A DNA stretch of 64,000 bases from Anastrepha obliqua (Eukaryota > Arthropoda > Insecta > Diptera > Tephritidae). The notes beneath the pieces were generated by a model, which saw nothing but the letters and a program-made list of their open reading frames with translations, did no database searches and had not been told where the DNA came from. The stretch covers positions 26,930,001 to 26,994,000 of the forward strand of contig NC_072893.1 of the NCBI RefSeq assembly GCF_027943255.1, read 5' to 3'. Numbering within the stretch: position 1 is the stretch's first letter; each line of letters begins with the position of its first letter. Below are positions 52,709 to 63,085 of this stretch, piece after piece. Made by a program: the position numbers and the translations under genes.

Positions 52709-52894
52709 GTCATTTGCATAACGTTATTGCTTTTACTATTACTAGTAGGGTACAAGGGTACGAAAATTTTGTTGCTACAAGTCTCTGGGCATTTATAAAA
52801 AAAGAGGTTGTCTGTAAAGTCGGTTTTTCAAAAGAAAATTTTAATTTTATTTGTTTGATAGATATTTTGTATGGATATAGAGAATGAGTTAACA

Positions 52895-53446
52895 TTAACA
52901 TAACATAATATACTTTAACATAACATAACATAACATAACATAACATAACATAACATAACATAACATAACATAACATAACATAACATAACATAACATAACA
53001 TAACATAACATAACATAACATAACATAACATAACATAACATAACATAACATAACATAACATAACATAACATAACATAACATAACATAACATAACATAACA
53101 TAACATAACATAACATAACATAACATAACATAACATAACATAACATAACATAACATAACATAACATAACATAACATAACATAACATAACATAACATAACA
53201 TAACATAACATAACATAACATAACATAACATAACATAACATAACATAACATAACATAACATAACATAACATAACATAACATAACATAACATAACATAACA
53301 TAACATAACATAACATAACATAACATAACATAACATAACATAACATAACATAACATAACATAACATAACATAACATAACATAACATAACATAACATAACA
53401 TAACATAACATAACATAACGTAGCATAACATAACATAACATAACAT
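52895..53446. repeat. (AACAT)n pentanucleotide array
   Basis: About 100 nearly perfect head-to-tail copies of AACAT (TAACA) run from about 52917 to 53419. Imperfect units lie at the left (TTAACATTAACATAACATAA) and right (AACGTAGCATAACAT) edges. It lies in the 3' untranslated part of the Tc1 element. All six frames stay open or repeat, producing artefact proteins of the MLCYV type. The true length in the genome may differ from the assembly. Confidence 0.95.
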
Positions 53447-53726
53447 GCTGTTCAAGCAAGGTAACGACGCATGAGCAAGATAACGACGCATTTTTTGGTG
53501 CGTGCAGCCGGGTACATAGAATTATAAGACGTTATCACGTCAAAAAATATGAAAATAATATTTTGTTTTTGGAATTGAAATATTTTGATTGATGTTTTTA
53601 TAATGTTACTATATTATAAATAAATTAATAAGTTAATCGAAATTTGAGTGATATAATAGAAAAAAAAAATATTTGTGTTTGAATTTTCCCTTAGGTAGGG
53701 TATGCATATTTATGTCGGCCACTGTA

Positions 53727-54960
53727 TGTATGCGTGCGTGTATATGTACTTGTACGCTTGTAAATGGGCGATGGCTACTTTGTTGTGCACCAGGCTTCAA
53801 ATGTTTTTTGCCTCAATTGTTTAACTTTGCTATTTGAGCCGTATACGGAACAAATGTCTGGATTACTGCATGAATTGCTTCTGTGATTATTTCAATTAGT
53901 TCAGCGTCTGTGCGTAACTGGGCGTAGCTGTCCGACTACACAAATTTTTAAGGCCATGCAAACTACAAATGCATACGATTTCCGGCGCTTTCAGTTAAAT
54001 ATTTGTATGCGCGCATGAATATATTTATCGAAATGGTCCATTTACTGTTCTGTCTTCACTCGCTTTGTGGTGGCTTTTCGCCGCAGCTCCTTGCTACATT
54101 ATATCAAATGATGATTTTGTTGTTGCTCTCGATACTCCGTTTACTATGACTGTTATTGCAGCTACTTCACCTACTTCGTTTGTTGCCAACAACAACACCG
54201 GCTGAGGCTGCTGTAAGTGTTATCTACCTGTGCGGCGCAGATGGCAGCTGCTGGGCCTGACCTAGTAAATGTCTTTTTGGGATACCTTTTCACAGTCGTA
54301 AGAGCACAAAAGTGCATACAAGCGTACATAAATGAATTATCTAATATATAGTACATAAATGTGTTACCATGTCTAAGCATAAGTATAAGTAAATATGTAC
54401 GTATGTATGTGTGTATGTGCTTGCGAGTATATAAATAAGTACCTACATCATTTTTTTGTAAAAAATAAAAATAATACATACACACATATCTACTTACTTC
54501 ACTATGTACCTGTGTGTATGCGTGTTTTTTGGCATACGTTTCATGGCAATTGTCATGCCCTGCGCACTGCCAGCCTTGCCACTCACAAGTGTTTACCGCC
54601 TGTTGTGTCGCCGCAATATAGTACCGCAAAGCTGGCTTTGATTTCTATTTTTTTTAATTTTAATTTTTTATTGTTCTTTTTTCTATAGCTTGGCTACTGC
54701 ATAGCTGTGTAAAAAGGTTCTTTTCCCTTGCCGCTATTGAAACTTTTCGCCTACCTCTCGCTTTAAAATTGAAATTTATGAACATGAAAGGGACCTTTTC
54801 CAGTTGCCACATTTGTTTCCCATCTTAGAATTTTCAACAAGTCCGTTTACTGTTCCATATTATTGCAATGTGGCTGTTACTATTTGGTTGCTGCTTGCAC
54901 AGTGTGTTAAATAGCTGTTTTTCTGAATTAATTTTCTGTTTCTGATGTAATTTTCATATT
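53727..54960. other. No gene seen
   Basis: AT-rich with TATG/TGTG-type simple words at 53728-53750 and 54395-54420. Frames on both strands near 54171-54688 overlap each other and are rich in Tyr, Cys and His from TATG and CACA words, so they are not convincing. Confidence 0.45.
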
Positions 54961-54964
54961 TTCT

Positions 54965-56690
54965 ATGAAAATACCCTATGACCCCACCCGTATTCCATCA
55001 AGGGAGGAGTGGACCGGTGGCAACACTTGGGGACAGGGCCTAGTTAACCTGTTCACGGATCGCTCGAAGTTGGACAGTAGGGTTGGAGGAGGAGTATTCT
55101 GCAAAGAACTCCCCATCAAACTCAAATTCAGGTTACCGGATCACTGTAGTGTGTTCCAAGCAGAGGTGGCGGCAATTAAATAAGCTGCTGACTGGCTACT
55201 TGCTTGCGTAATAACTGTTAAGAAGGTAAATATTTACTCCGATAGCTAAGCGGCAATTAGGGCCCTAGGCTCTATTATGGTGCATTGGAAACTGGTCAGG
55301 GAATGCCTGGTCTCTCTCTCTCGATTGCATCAGAATTCTTCGATATACAGGATTTGATTGAAAAGTAATGTGCCTTACCGCGCGGAGCGTCTGCCAAGCG
55401 ATTAACCGAATTGGCTGGTGGGGGAAAATGATCGTTGCACCGCCCCTTCCACTAGAAACCGGTCCCAGTTCGCTGGCAACAGCGGTGCAGTCAACATCGC
55501 TCCGCGCGTGAAAGCTGTTTTAAAAGTATTTCAGGATTTTGCAGTGGCGAAAATGCAGCGATCGTTCGAGCAACGTTACTCGAACAAATTTTAAGTAAAG
55601 CTAAACAGTTTGTACCTCCAGGAAGCACTGTAAATGCGGCCTTTTACAAAGAAGTGCTCCTTCGGCTGAAAAACCGCGTCGCCCGTGTTCGGCCCGATCT
55701 CGTCAACAATTTGACCCTTCATCACGGCAATGCGCCGGTGCACACCGCCTTCCTCTGCACCTCTGCACCTCTGCATTGGCCAAGATGGGGGTTCCGGTGC
55801 TTCCCCACCCTCCCTACAGCCTAGAACTGTCCCCTCCGGACTTCTTCTTGTTCCCGCGCCTGAAAAGAAAGCTGAAGGGGAGGCGTTTCGACTCCGTCGA
55901 GGCGATCCAAAAAACTGTGACAGCCGAATTGAACGCGATTCCGGCGGATGAGCTTAAAACATGTTTCCTGCAGTGGAAGGACCGCTACCAGCGGTGTATT
56001 GACGCTCAAGGGTCCTATTTTGAAGAATATTAGTTGTATATATAAGCCAAAAGGTTTAATAAAACTGCTTAAAAAAATAAGGCTTATTACTTTTCAATCA
56101 AACCCTGTAAAGATAATTTGGGTACCTGGTCACAGTGACATTGCTGGAAACTGCGACGCCGACGAGCTGGACAGACAAGGGACCTGTGAGGTAGTGTGCC
56201 CGCGAAAGGAGAGGATCGGGATCCCCTTGACAACCTGCGCTCTACTCCTGGAAGGAGGGGCTTTGCACCAACTCAGCGAAGCCCTTCTGGCCACGTTTGG
56301 ATAGGAGGCGTTCGAAGGATTTTCTGATATACATTCCGTGAGACTTGGAATTACTTCGAGTCCTTTTTGCGTCAACTGTATGGAGGATGAGGTGGAATCA
56401 TCTCAGCACCTGCTCCTTAGCTGTCCAGCTCTCGCGGGACTAAGATTCAAGCATCTTGGTTCTCACTTCTTTTCTGCGCCTGCTGATATAGCAGGTCTGG
56501 ATAACAAAAATCTGATGAACTTCATCAGCAGCATAAAGAGGCTAACACAACCGCAAACTAGTCACCGTTCATAGTCCACAAGCACTCAACCCTCCCCACC
56601 CCTTTCCCTTTCGTCATATCGTCCTTTTTCCTTCACCTCTTTTTCCAAGTGGGCCCACTCTCTGGGCAACCATTACTACCTAACCTAACT
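54965..56690 (+). pseudogene. LOA-like LINE, RNase H to 3' end, split by a mariner
   Basis: The frame reads IPYDPTRIPSREEW, FTDRSKLDSRVGGGVF (the catalytic TDGS changed to TDRS), FRLPDHCSVFQAEVAAIK then a stop, NIYSDS then a stop, and AAIRALGSIMV. Across the mariner it continues in phase to IIWVPGHSDIAGNCDADELD and IGIPLTTCALLLEGG. The end has RLGITSSPFCVNCMEDEVES, SQHLLLSCPALAGLRF and a 3' UTR finishing CTACCTAACCTAACTT. RNase H blocks match the intact LINE at 12.6-16.2 kb. It is 5'-truncated and carries several stops. Confidence 0.85.
55348..56107 (+). mobile_element. Mariner, 760 bp, internally deleted, inside a LINE
   Basis: The ends CAGGATTTGATTGAAAAGTA and, inverted, CAGGGTTTGATTGAAAAGTA are inverted repeats of about 28 bp with TA at 55346-55347 and 56108-56109. 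The retained transposase part reads VPPGSTVNAAFYKEVLLRLK, LTLHHGNAPVHTAF and, in another frame, LPHPPYSLELSPPDFFLFPR and FLQWKDRYQRCIDAQGSYFE. The N-terminal half is deleted. Block 2 reads HHGNAP where HHDNAP is required, so the second catalytic Asp is lost, and a frameshift near 55770 follows. Confidence 0.85.
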
Positions 56691-56698
56691 TAACCCTA

Positions 56699-57249
56699 TG
56701 ATCAAAAAGTACCGGGGAGGTGATGTTGAGTGTTTTCTTCGATTACCAAGGGTTCCATGAGTACCTTCCATCGGGCCAGACAGTCAATAAAGAATATTAT
56801 TTATCCTTTTTGAAGCGTTTGAGAGATGCTGTACGTCGCAAGCGGTTGGAAAAGTGGAGAAACAATTGTTGGATTATGCATGATGATAACGCGCCATAGC
56901 ACCGAGCCCAAATTGTGCTGGATTATTTGACCAAACACCAAGTAAATACCATCGTGCAAGCACCGTATTCACCTGATATGGCCCCGTGCGACTTCTTTTG
57001 CTTTCAAAGTTAAAGTTACCACTTCGTGGAAGGAGATTTCAGTCGATAGAGGAGATCAAGGAGAATGCCACGGAGGAAGGCCATCCCTTCGTCGACCTAC
57101 CAGGGGTGCATGGAGGACTGGGTTAAACGTTGGCGTATGTGTGTTGCCTTAAGCGGGTCATATTTGGAAGTAGGTAAAATAAATTTGCCTAAAATTTAAC
57201 TCTGTTTTATAACTCTGTTTATTTCAACATTCCCGGTACTTTCTGATCA
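56699..57249 (+). mobile_element. Mariner, internally deleted, C-terminal half retained
   Basis: The left end TGATCAAAAAGTACCGGG and the inverted right end TGATCAGAAAGTACCGGG match. TA lies at the left (56697-56698) but is not evident at the right. Directly after the left repeat the frame reads VMLSVFFDYQGFHEYLPSGQ, then TVNKEYYLSFLKRLRDAVRR, IMHDDNAP followed by a stop codon, LDYLTKHQVNTIVQAPYSPD and MAPCDFF. From the second to the third Asp is 34 residues (DD34D). The 5' UTR and N-terminal domains have been deleted. Confidence 0.8.
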
Positions 57250-57299
57250 GGCTCATTCTGTTAAATAAATCGAAATTTCAAACTTTATGCAATTTTAAA

Positions 57300-59265
57300 A
57301 AATTGGTAAGGTTAGGTGAAGTGGCTGTCTTAGGACGCACCTAGACAAAATAGAGGCCTCTTGTGATATCACAAGATCCCATCCTTACTCCTCTTGGTGC
57401 TTTTTAAAACATCCTATGGACTTTATAAATCTAGTCTGGTTAAAGTGGTAATTCATCCAGAATCCAACTAGCGTTTCCGCACCATTTTGTTGCCACATCC
57501 TCGTTAGCAACTTGTTTAACTTGTTTGTTGACAGATGTTCGGGACTCTCGAACAACGGTTGCCCAGGGTTCACATATTCTTCTTCCATACGACAGGGCAT
57601 TAATAGAAAAAATGCAAAATGGTTTCCTTTTTCTCAGGCTGTTTACAACTGTGGCGGTAGGTGTTGTGACGGATGCCCATTTTGGATGCTTGCTCCCCGA
57701 CAGGCCAAAAACCCGTTATTACTGCCTTGGGTCTCCAGGCGTCCCGTCGTTTCATCTTTGTCAATGTTGACGATTACTTAAGGTTGTAGGTGGGCCATAA
57801 CGTTCTGCTGATTTTGCATTTCGTCTGGTCTCTCCATCTACAATCCGCGATGCGGAGGTATTTTGAGGAAATCATATTCTTGATTGCTCTCACCAGTGTG
57901 AATACCGATTCTGCAAGAGCATTATTCATGGCAGATCCCTCTCTTGACACTTTATCTGCTTGTTCATTACCTTCAATGTTCCAATGCCCTGGGGCCCAGA
58001 TTAAGGTAACTTTATGGTTTTTACTCACGGTGGTAAGGCTACTTCTGCTTTGTTCCACCAGTTTAGAGGTTGTTTTGGCCGAATCCAGTACCTGGATTGC
58101 TGCTTGGCTATGCGAATGAATATTTATATTACTCTTAAAAGAGAGATCAGCGATTAATAACCTACAAGCTTCCCCAATTGCCAGTACTTCGGCCTGCAAG
58201 ACACCGCAGGAATTAGAAAAACGTACAGATTTTTATAATTTTAAGTCCATGGGAATATATATCTGCTCCAATACCACAATCTGTAGTGTACATTTTTTTT
58301 AGTGAGAATCCATTACTCCATTCCTCCTGAGATGGAATCAGAGTAGGAAAATGTCTGCTGAAAGTAACCGGCGGGACGATATAAACAGTCCTTATCGAGG
58401 TATTCTGAACTTTTCGGTCCATAAGTTTTTTCCCTGCCAACGGCCCGCTTCATTTAACTTAAATGTACTCATGGTTGCCATCTTCTTGATATGTAGATCC
58501 ATCAGAATTGACTGTACCGACCAGACTACCGATCCGTATGGTAGAATTGGTTGTATAACCGCCTTATATAACCATAAAGTATACTTGGGTTGAAGATCTC
58601 ATCATCTTCCTAGCATTTCTTTACAGACATATAGAGCAATTTATGCCTTTTTTACCCGTTCTGCGATATTTAATTTTCAGCTAAGTGTGGAGTCCAGAAT
58701 TACCCCTAAGTACTTGGCGCTGGGTGAAAGTGGGAGAGTTTGGCCGTTAATATTTGGTAGGGTAAAAATTGGTACCTTGTATCTGGTGGTGAAAAGCATA
58801 AGTTCTGTTTTATGCGGGTTTAAACTTAAGCCACCGAGTGCAGCCCAAGAGTTAGGCTCGGCTGGCGAACTTTGAATGATCCCACTGATCGTATTAGGAC
58901 ACAGTCCTGACACCATTAGCACCACATCATCAGCGTACGCCACCATTTTCACCCCACCTCTACTACGTTTTATTAAGATTTTGATTTACATTATCAAGTT
59001 AGGCTAATTAATTTTATACATACAACACCCGCGATGCTGTCCAGAAAAGTGATTCCGAGCAAATTCAACTTTCTTCTTCACAGAGCCGTGCACCCGCATA
59101 GAAGGTGTTCAACTTTCTCTTCCTCTTATACATCTCCACAGCCTCTGCAGAAGCCAAAATATGGTGCTCGAATTCGACGGAAAGTACACCACCTTGAGAG
59201 GTACTCCTGCAGACCGATCTATGCATCGTCCAAAACCTCAAAGTCGAATTCACGCTTCTGTTAAG
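57300..59265 (-). pseudogene. LOA-like LINE, RT to 3' end, degraded
   Basis: On the minus strand from 59265: a RT block with SQGGVLS (near 59200), about 190 bp of unrelated sequence, then KMVAYADDVVLMVSGLCPNT with the catalytic YADD (near 58940), LNPHKTELMLFTTRYKVP, SAKYLGVILDSTLS and FPTLIPSQEEWSNGFSLKK. The RNase H part has LQAEVLAIGEACRLL, HSHSQAAIQVLDSAKT (catalytic YSDS changed to HSHS) and LIWAPGHWNIEGNEQADKVS, and the 3' end is near 57300. Frames break in several places. It is a different lineage from the intact LINE. Confidence 0.8.
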
Positions 59266-59527
59266 CAGCAGCTACTCGATAAATTCACTAAGTTCTGGGA
59301 AATGTACAGAGCAGACAGCGTGACAATTATTTCCTATTTAATAGATTCTTTCCATTTCAATTCAACCGGTCTAGTCGGGACATGTTCTTCGATTTCGATG
59401 TAACTCACCTATGTTGCTTTCTGGTCGAAATAATGAGACACGTATTTTTTTGTTTGCCCGAAAAAATTTTTTTTTCAAGATTTATCGGCACTTTTGGTTT
59501 TCGGCTCAAAATGGATTTTTTTCATTA

Positions 59528-59897
59528 TGTAGGGTTTTTCAATAAGGGCGGGTAGATGTTGAAATGGAATAAAATGGCGTTTGCTGTGTGGCACGTAGCG
59601 CCGTCCTGCTGGAACCACATGTCGTCTAGGTCCATATGGTTCAATATGGGCCATAAGAAATTGGAAGGACCACCACGTCTACCGAAAAATGGGCGCAATG
59701 CGCGCAACGTTTGCGTTAATGAACACTCCTTTTGATAATAAAGTTTTATCATTTGAATGCGCTGCTCAATCGTGTAACTTGCCATGATGATTTGGCATAA
59801 ACAACTGAATAATAAACAAAAGATTTGACAGATGTCACCAAAACAAAATGGCTGCCACAGGGCGCCAATCTACCCGCGCCAATTGAAAAACCCTTTA
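59528..59897 (-). mobile_element. rosa-like MITE-sized deletion derivative
   Basis: The ends GGGTTTTTCAATAAGGGCGG and, inverted, GGGTTTTTCAATTGGCGCGG are inverted repeats with GGTAGAT following in both. TA occurs close to both borders. The minus strand keeps MASYTIEQRIQMIKLYYQKE, CSLTQTLRALRPFFGRRGGP (the N-terminal helix-turn-helix), then jumps to NHMDLDDMWFQQDGATCHTA, the second catalytic block, and ends at the right repeat. The first and third catalytic blocks are deleted. QQDGATCHT is shared with the DD41D-type fragment at 37.5-38.0 kb. Confidence 0.75.
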
Positions 59898-60658
59898 TAA
59901 CAATTTTTTTTTTAAATGCTCATAACTGAGTCAAAAATGAACCGATTTTAATGATTCTTCTTCTAGCTAACAAACAAAAAATTTTCATTAGAACTTTTTT
60001 TCAGAATTTCTTTGTTTTAGATTTTTTCGGAAAATTTCAGGTAAGTAGTTTTATAACCCATTGCATTTTTCTGTGATTAAGTGCAAGTCTTAAGTTCTCA
60101 AGCAAGCTCAAAGTTCTGGTTAATTTTTGATAATGATTTTCCCTGACGGTGTTGCCCTTTTCCACCAAATGAGGAATGCATAACTTTTTTTTTATTAAGA
60201 AAAATATCAACACAGTATACCAAAGTTCAAGTCAACGAAAGCACTTTTACTGAAACTGCGTTCCTGTTTTTATATGCTGCATGCCTTTGTTTTTTGTTAA
60301 GATGCAGTAAAGTAAAAGTACCCAAAAAAAATATGTGCATATTTTTGGTACTTTTGCCACAAATTTACGAGGGATGTCAATCCCGATATCTCGGGATTTA
60401 TAATTTTTAAATCCCAAAAGTTTCGGGATTATTTGTGAATCTCGGTATTTTCGGGACTCGTAATTTCTAACGCAGCTTTTGAAATGGGGACATAAAATCC
60501 TTTTTTGTAGCGAAAAGGCAACATTGAAAAGCACTTTCCGTTTACTACACTTTTATGGTAGAAATCAGGTGGGATTTGAGTGTTCAATGTCAACTTTTCA
60601 AATGACTGATAATAATATTACTGAACGGCTATTCACTTCAAGTAAATATGTATGCTTA
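59898..60658. other. No gene seen; short palindromic CCCGA/TCGGG words
   Basis: AT-rich. Between 60378 and 60465 words such as TCCCGATATCTCGGGATT, TTTCGGGATT and TTTTCGGGACT recur in both orientations, which can fold but have no identified function. No coding frame supported. Confidence 0.45.
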
Positions 60659-61523
60659 TGAAATGAGACGTTTTTCGATTTCAAACATTTATTAACAAAA
60701 AATGGTTACAAATTTAATCTTCAAAATAATAGCCATCGCTAGCGACACATTTTTCCCATCTCTCAGGCAATTTGTCGCCGCGCCAAAAAAATTGGCCGTC
60801 TTTGGTCGCAAATCAATCATCCAGCCATTTTTTGGCTTCTTCGTGAGAATTGAAGCGCTGTTCGGAAAGTGCGTGGCCCATCGATGCAAACAAATGATAA
60901 TCGGAAGGCGTCAAGTCTGGTGAGTAAGCCGCATGCACCAGCGGTTCCCAATCGTACGTCTCCATCAATTCCCGGGTCGCTCTTGTTCGAAGTGGCGGTG
61001 CATTGTCTCATTGTCAGTTCATGCGGCAGCCATCTTCCGACCTTTAAAATCATGCCCATGTCTTTCAAACGTTTGGAAATGGTTTTTGGGTCACTACCAA
61101 CGGCTCTGCCATCATCTTCATCCAACAATGCTTGTAATTCGGCGTCCTCAAACTTTTTCGGTGGCCGGCCACGGTCCTCGTTCTCCACACTAAAATCACC
61201 ACTTCGGAATTTTTCAAACCACCTGAAGCACGGTGCTCTACTTAGAGCATGCCCACCTTAAGCTTCTATAAGAATTTGATGGGCTTGCGAAGCGTTTTTC
61301 TTCAATTGATAACAGAAAATCAACGATGTCCGCAAATCGTAGTTTGAAGGCACGAAATTCGACATTTTTAAGAGCCACAAAAATGCATTGTTGTATGAAA
61401 TGTAACAAACAATGAACTGAATATTGTTGACAGATGACAGACGAAAAAAAAACAAGCCATTTGGGAAGGTTTAAAAATACCCCTAGCGACATCTATGGAC
61501 TAATAGCTGAAAGTCTCACTTCA
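60659..61523 (-). mobile_element. Mariner, 865 bp, partly deleted
   Basis: The ends TGAAATGAGAC (left) and, inverted, TGAAGTGAGAC (right) are short, diverged inverted repeats with TA at 60657-60658 and 61524-61525. The minus strand reads MSNFVPSNYDLRTSLIFCYQ, LKKNASQAHQILIEA, a frame break, RGRPPKKFEDAELQALLDED, KTISKRLKDMGMILKVGRWL and PHELTMRQ. Then, after a deletion, another frame gives GQFFWRGDKLPERWEKCVAS-like C-terminal sequence. Catalytic blocks 1 and 2 are missing, and block 3 remains only as HLFASMGHALSEQRF-like codons. It resembles the family at 49.8 kb. Confidence 0.75.
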
Positions 61524-61525
61524 TA

Positions 61526-62170
61526 AGTATATACTTTAATAATAAATTAATATTTAGTATACAGGTTTTGGCCCGCTCAATATGGAGTGATAAGACTTGC
61601 GCTTTTCTCGACATACCTTAACCCGGCATTTCCACGAACTTTTTTTGTCTTATATTTTGTTAAAAAGATGGATATTTCTATATATTTTGACCTACTGCGC
61701 ACGCAAATGAATCCCATTTTCAAATGCACTGCTACACGTTTCCGGAAACTGCGAAAAACTAGCGTTGCAAATATGATAAATCTGGGTCGCATACAGTACA
61801 GGATTCCTATGAAAGAGGAAATACAATAATTTTTGAACATGCTGTTTTAAAAAATTTCGCAAAAAAGCTGTTTTAAAATAAATTTATTCAAACTGTAATC
61901 AGGGAAAAAATGAATTTATGAAAATAAAAGAGGGAGATATGAGTTGAACTGAAATAAATCATAGTTTGGTATGATAATTTGCAAAGCACTTTACGCAAAG
62001 TCCTACATTGAATTTTATACATGCTGTTCGTCCATCAACTTTGCATTGCTCACCGGCATGATCACTACTTGGTAAATGCTGTCGCTAACCATTACAATTT
62101 CATAACCGCCTTTTAGCTGAGCTGGGTAAACATTATGTGAGACTCTCCGATTTGTCTTTAGCATCATTTT
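61526..62170. other. No gene seen
   Basis: AT-rich. The plus frame at 61587-61829 (RTFFVLYFVKKMDISIYFDL) is unlike any family I know. No repeat boundary or RNA gene found. Confidence 0.4.
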
Positions 62171-63085
62171 CGCTAGATATGTATGTTAATATCTGCAGGA
62201 AGCTCTATGTTAATGGCAATTGGTTCTCAGGCGCTGCGATTTTCGTGATCAGCAGTCAGATACCCATCGACCTCATGGTCCGGGAACGAATGGATGCGTG
62301 GGACTCCAAGAAGAAACACGTAATCACTAGCTTCCCAGAACGGAGACGCTAAACCATGCTGCGGTGGCAAAGCCGATGGGACACTGAACCGAGTGGCAGA
62401 TGGACGGCGAAACATATTCCATCAATTGACAAATGGGTCCAAAGGAGCTTCGGAGAAGTGAACTACTTCTTAACCCAGTTCCTCTCGGGCCACGGATACT
62501 TCCGGAGTCACTACAATAACTCCGGTATAGGTACGGTATAGTTGAGTTACCTATACGGAGTTACCTATAACCGATTCCAAGTGCATATACTGCGAAGCAC
62601 CGAGCGATGACGCTGAACACACGTCTTTTCGTTGTGACAGATGGCTGGTGGAGAGAAATGCTCTGAGGAAGCAGATCGGCGACATCGCACCGAGCAACAT
62701 AATCAGCTAAATACTCGAACGCGGGGACATCTGGAACGCGGTAAAGAAATACATCGAGAACGTACTACGAAAAAAAAAGATTGACCTCGACACAGTGCAA
62801 CAAAGCGAAGCCGCACAGATAGAGACACATGATGAAGAGCCTATAGCATGAAAGCTGGCTACAAATATGGTGAGTCCAGATGTGGGTGAATAGAAGTGGT
62901 CCTTATGGATGCCGTTCTGGGCCCTCCCGAAGTAATATAGAAAGCAGTTCCGGGAAGGGTGTCTCCCCAGAAGGAGAGGAGGGATCGTTTTAGTGGCCAC
63001 ACCGCACGACGCAGTAGGCGACGGTCGCTGTAAGTGCGAAGGCATTTTGAACCCTGCCTCACCCACCAAAAAAAAAAAGAAGTGG
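62171..63085 (+). pseudogene. R1-type LINE, C-terminus and 3' UTR
   Basis: The frames read IPIDLMVRERMDAWDSKKKH, then LRWQSRWDTEPSGRWTAKHI, PSIDKWVQRSFGEVNYFLTQ, FLSGHGYFRSHYNNS and, after an insertion-like break (a repeated GGTATAGGTACGGTATAG), a Cys/His finger CIYCEAPSDDAEHTSFRCDR followed by DIWNAVKKYIENVLRKKK. The GRWT..IP...W and SGHGYF motifs define R1-group LINEs. A 3' UTR of about 230 bp ends in an A-run at 63070-63080. The copy is strongly 5'-truncated; R1-group elements that sit outside rDNA are common in flies. Confidence 0.8.

Larger units (their letters stand above)
50624..53724 (+). mobile_element. Tc1 element of 3.1 kb, enlarged by a MITE and a microsatellite
   Basis: The ends TAGTGGCCGACATAACTATG and, inverted, CAGTGGCCGACATAAATATG match over about 27 bp, flanked by TA (50622-50623, 53725-53726). 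The length is about twice that of a Tc1 because a 727-bp TTAA MITE lies in the left part and a pentamer array of about 550 bp in the right part. Without these it is about 1.8 kb. The transposase is nearly whole, with two stop codons. Confidence 0.9.

Noticed and set aside
52895..53446. The pentamer array as a telomere repeat
   Set aside because: The unit AACAT is not the insect telomere unit TTAGG, flies of this group lack TTAGG telomeres, and the array is embedded in a transposon rather than at a chromosome end.
52710..53491. Frames encoding long (MLCYV)n proteins
   Set aside because: They are pure by-products of the AACAT microsatellite, open in several frames at once.
54973..56701. ACCCTATGA on both sides of the LOA-like LINE as a target-site duplication
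   Set aside because: The left copy lies in apparent LINE coding sequence (IPYDP) and the right copy overlaps the first bases of the next mariner end, so the match is probably chance.
60368..60475. A cluster of CCCGA/TCGGG palindromes as a regulatory element
   Set aside because: The words are short, irregularly spaced and in AT-rich DNA; no binding site or terminator model fits.
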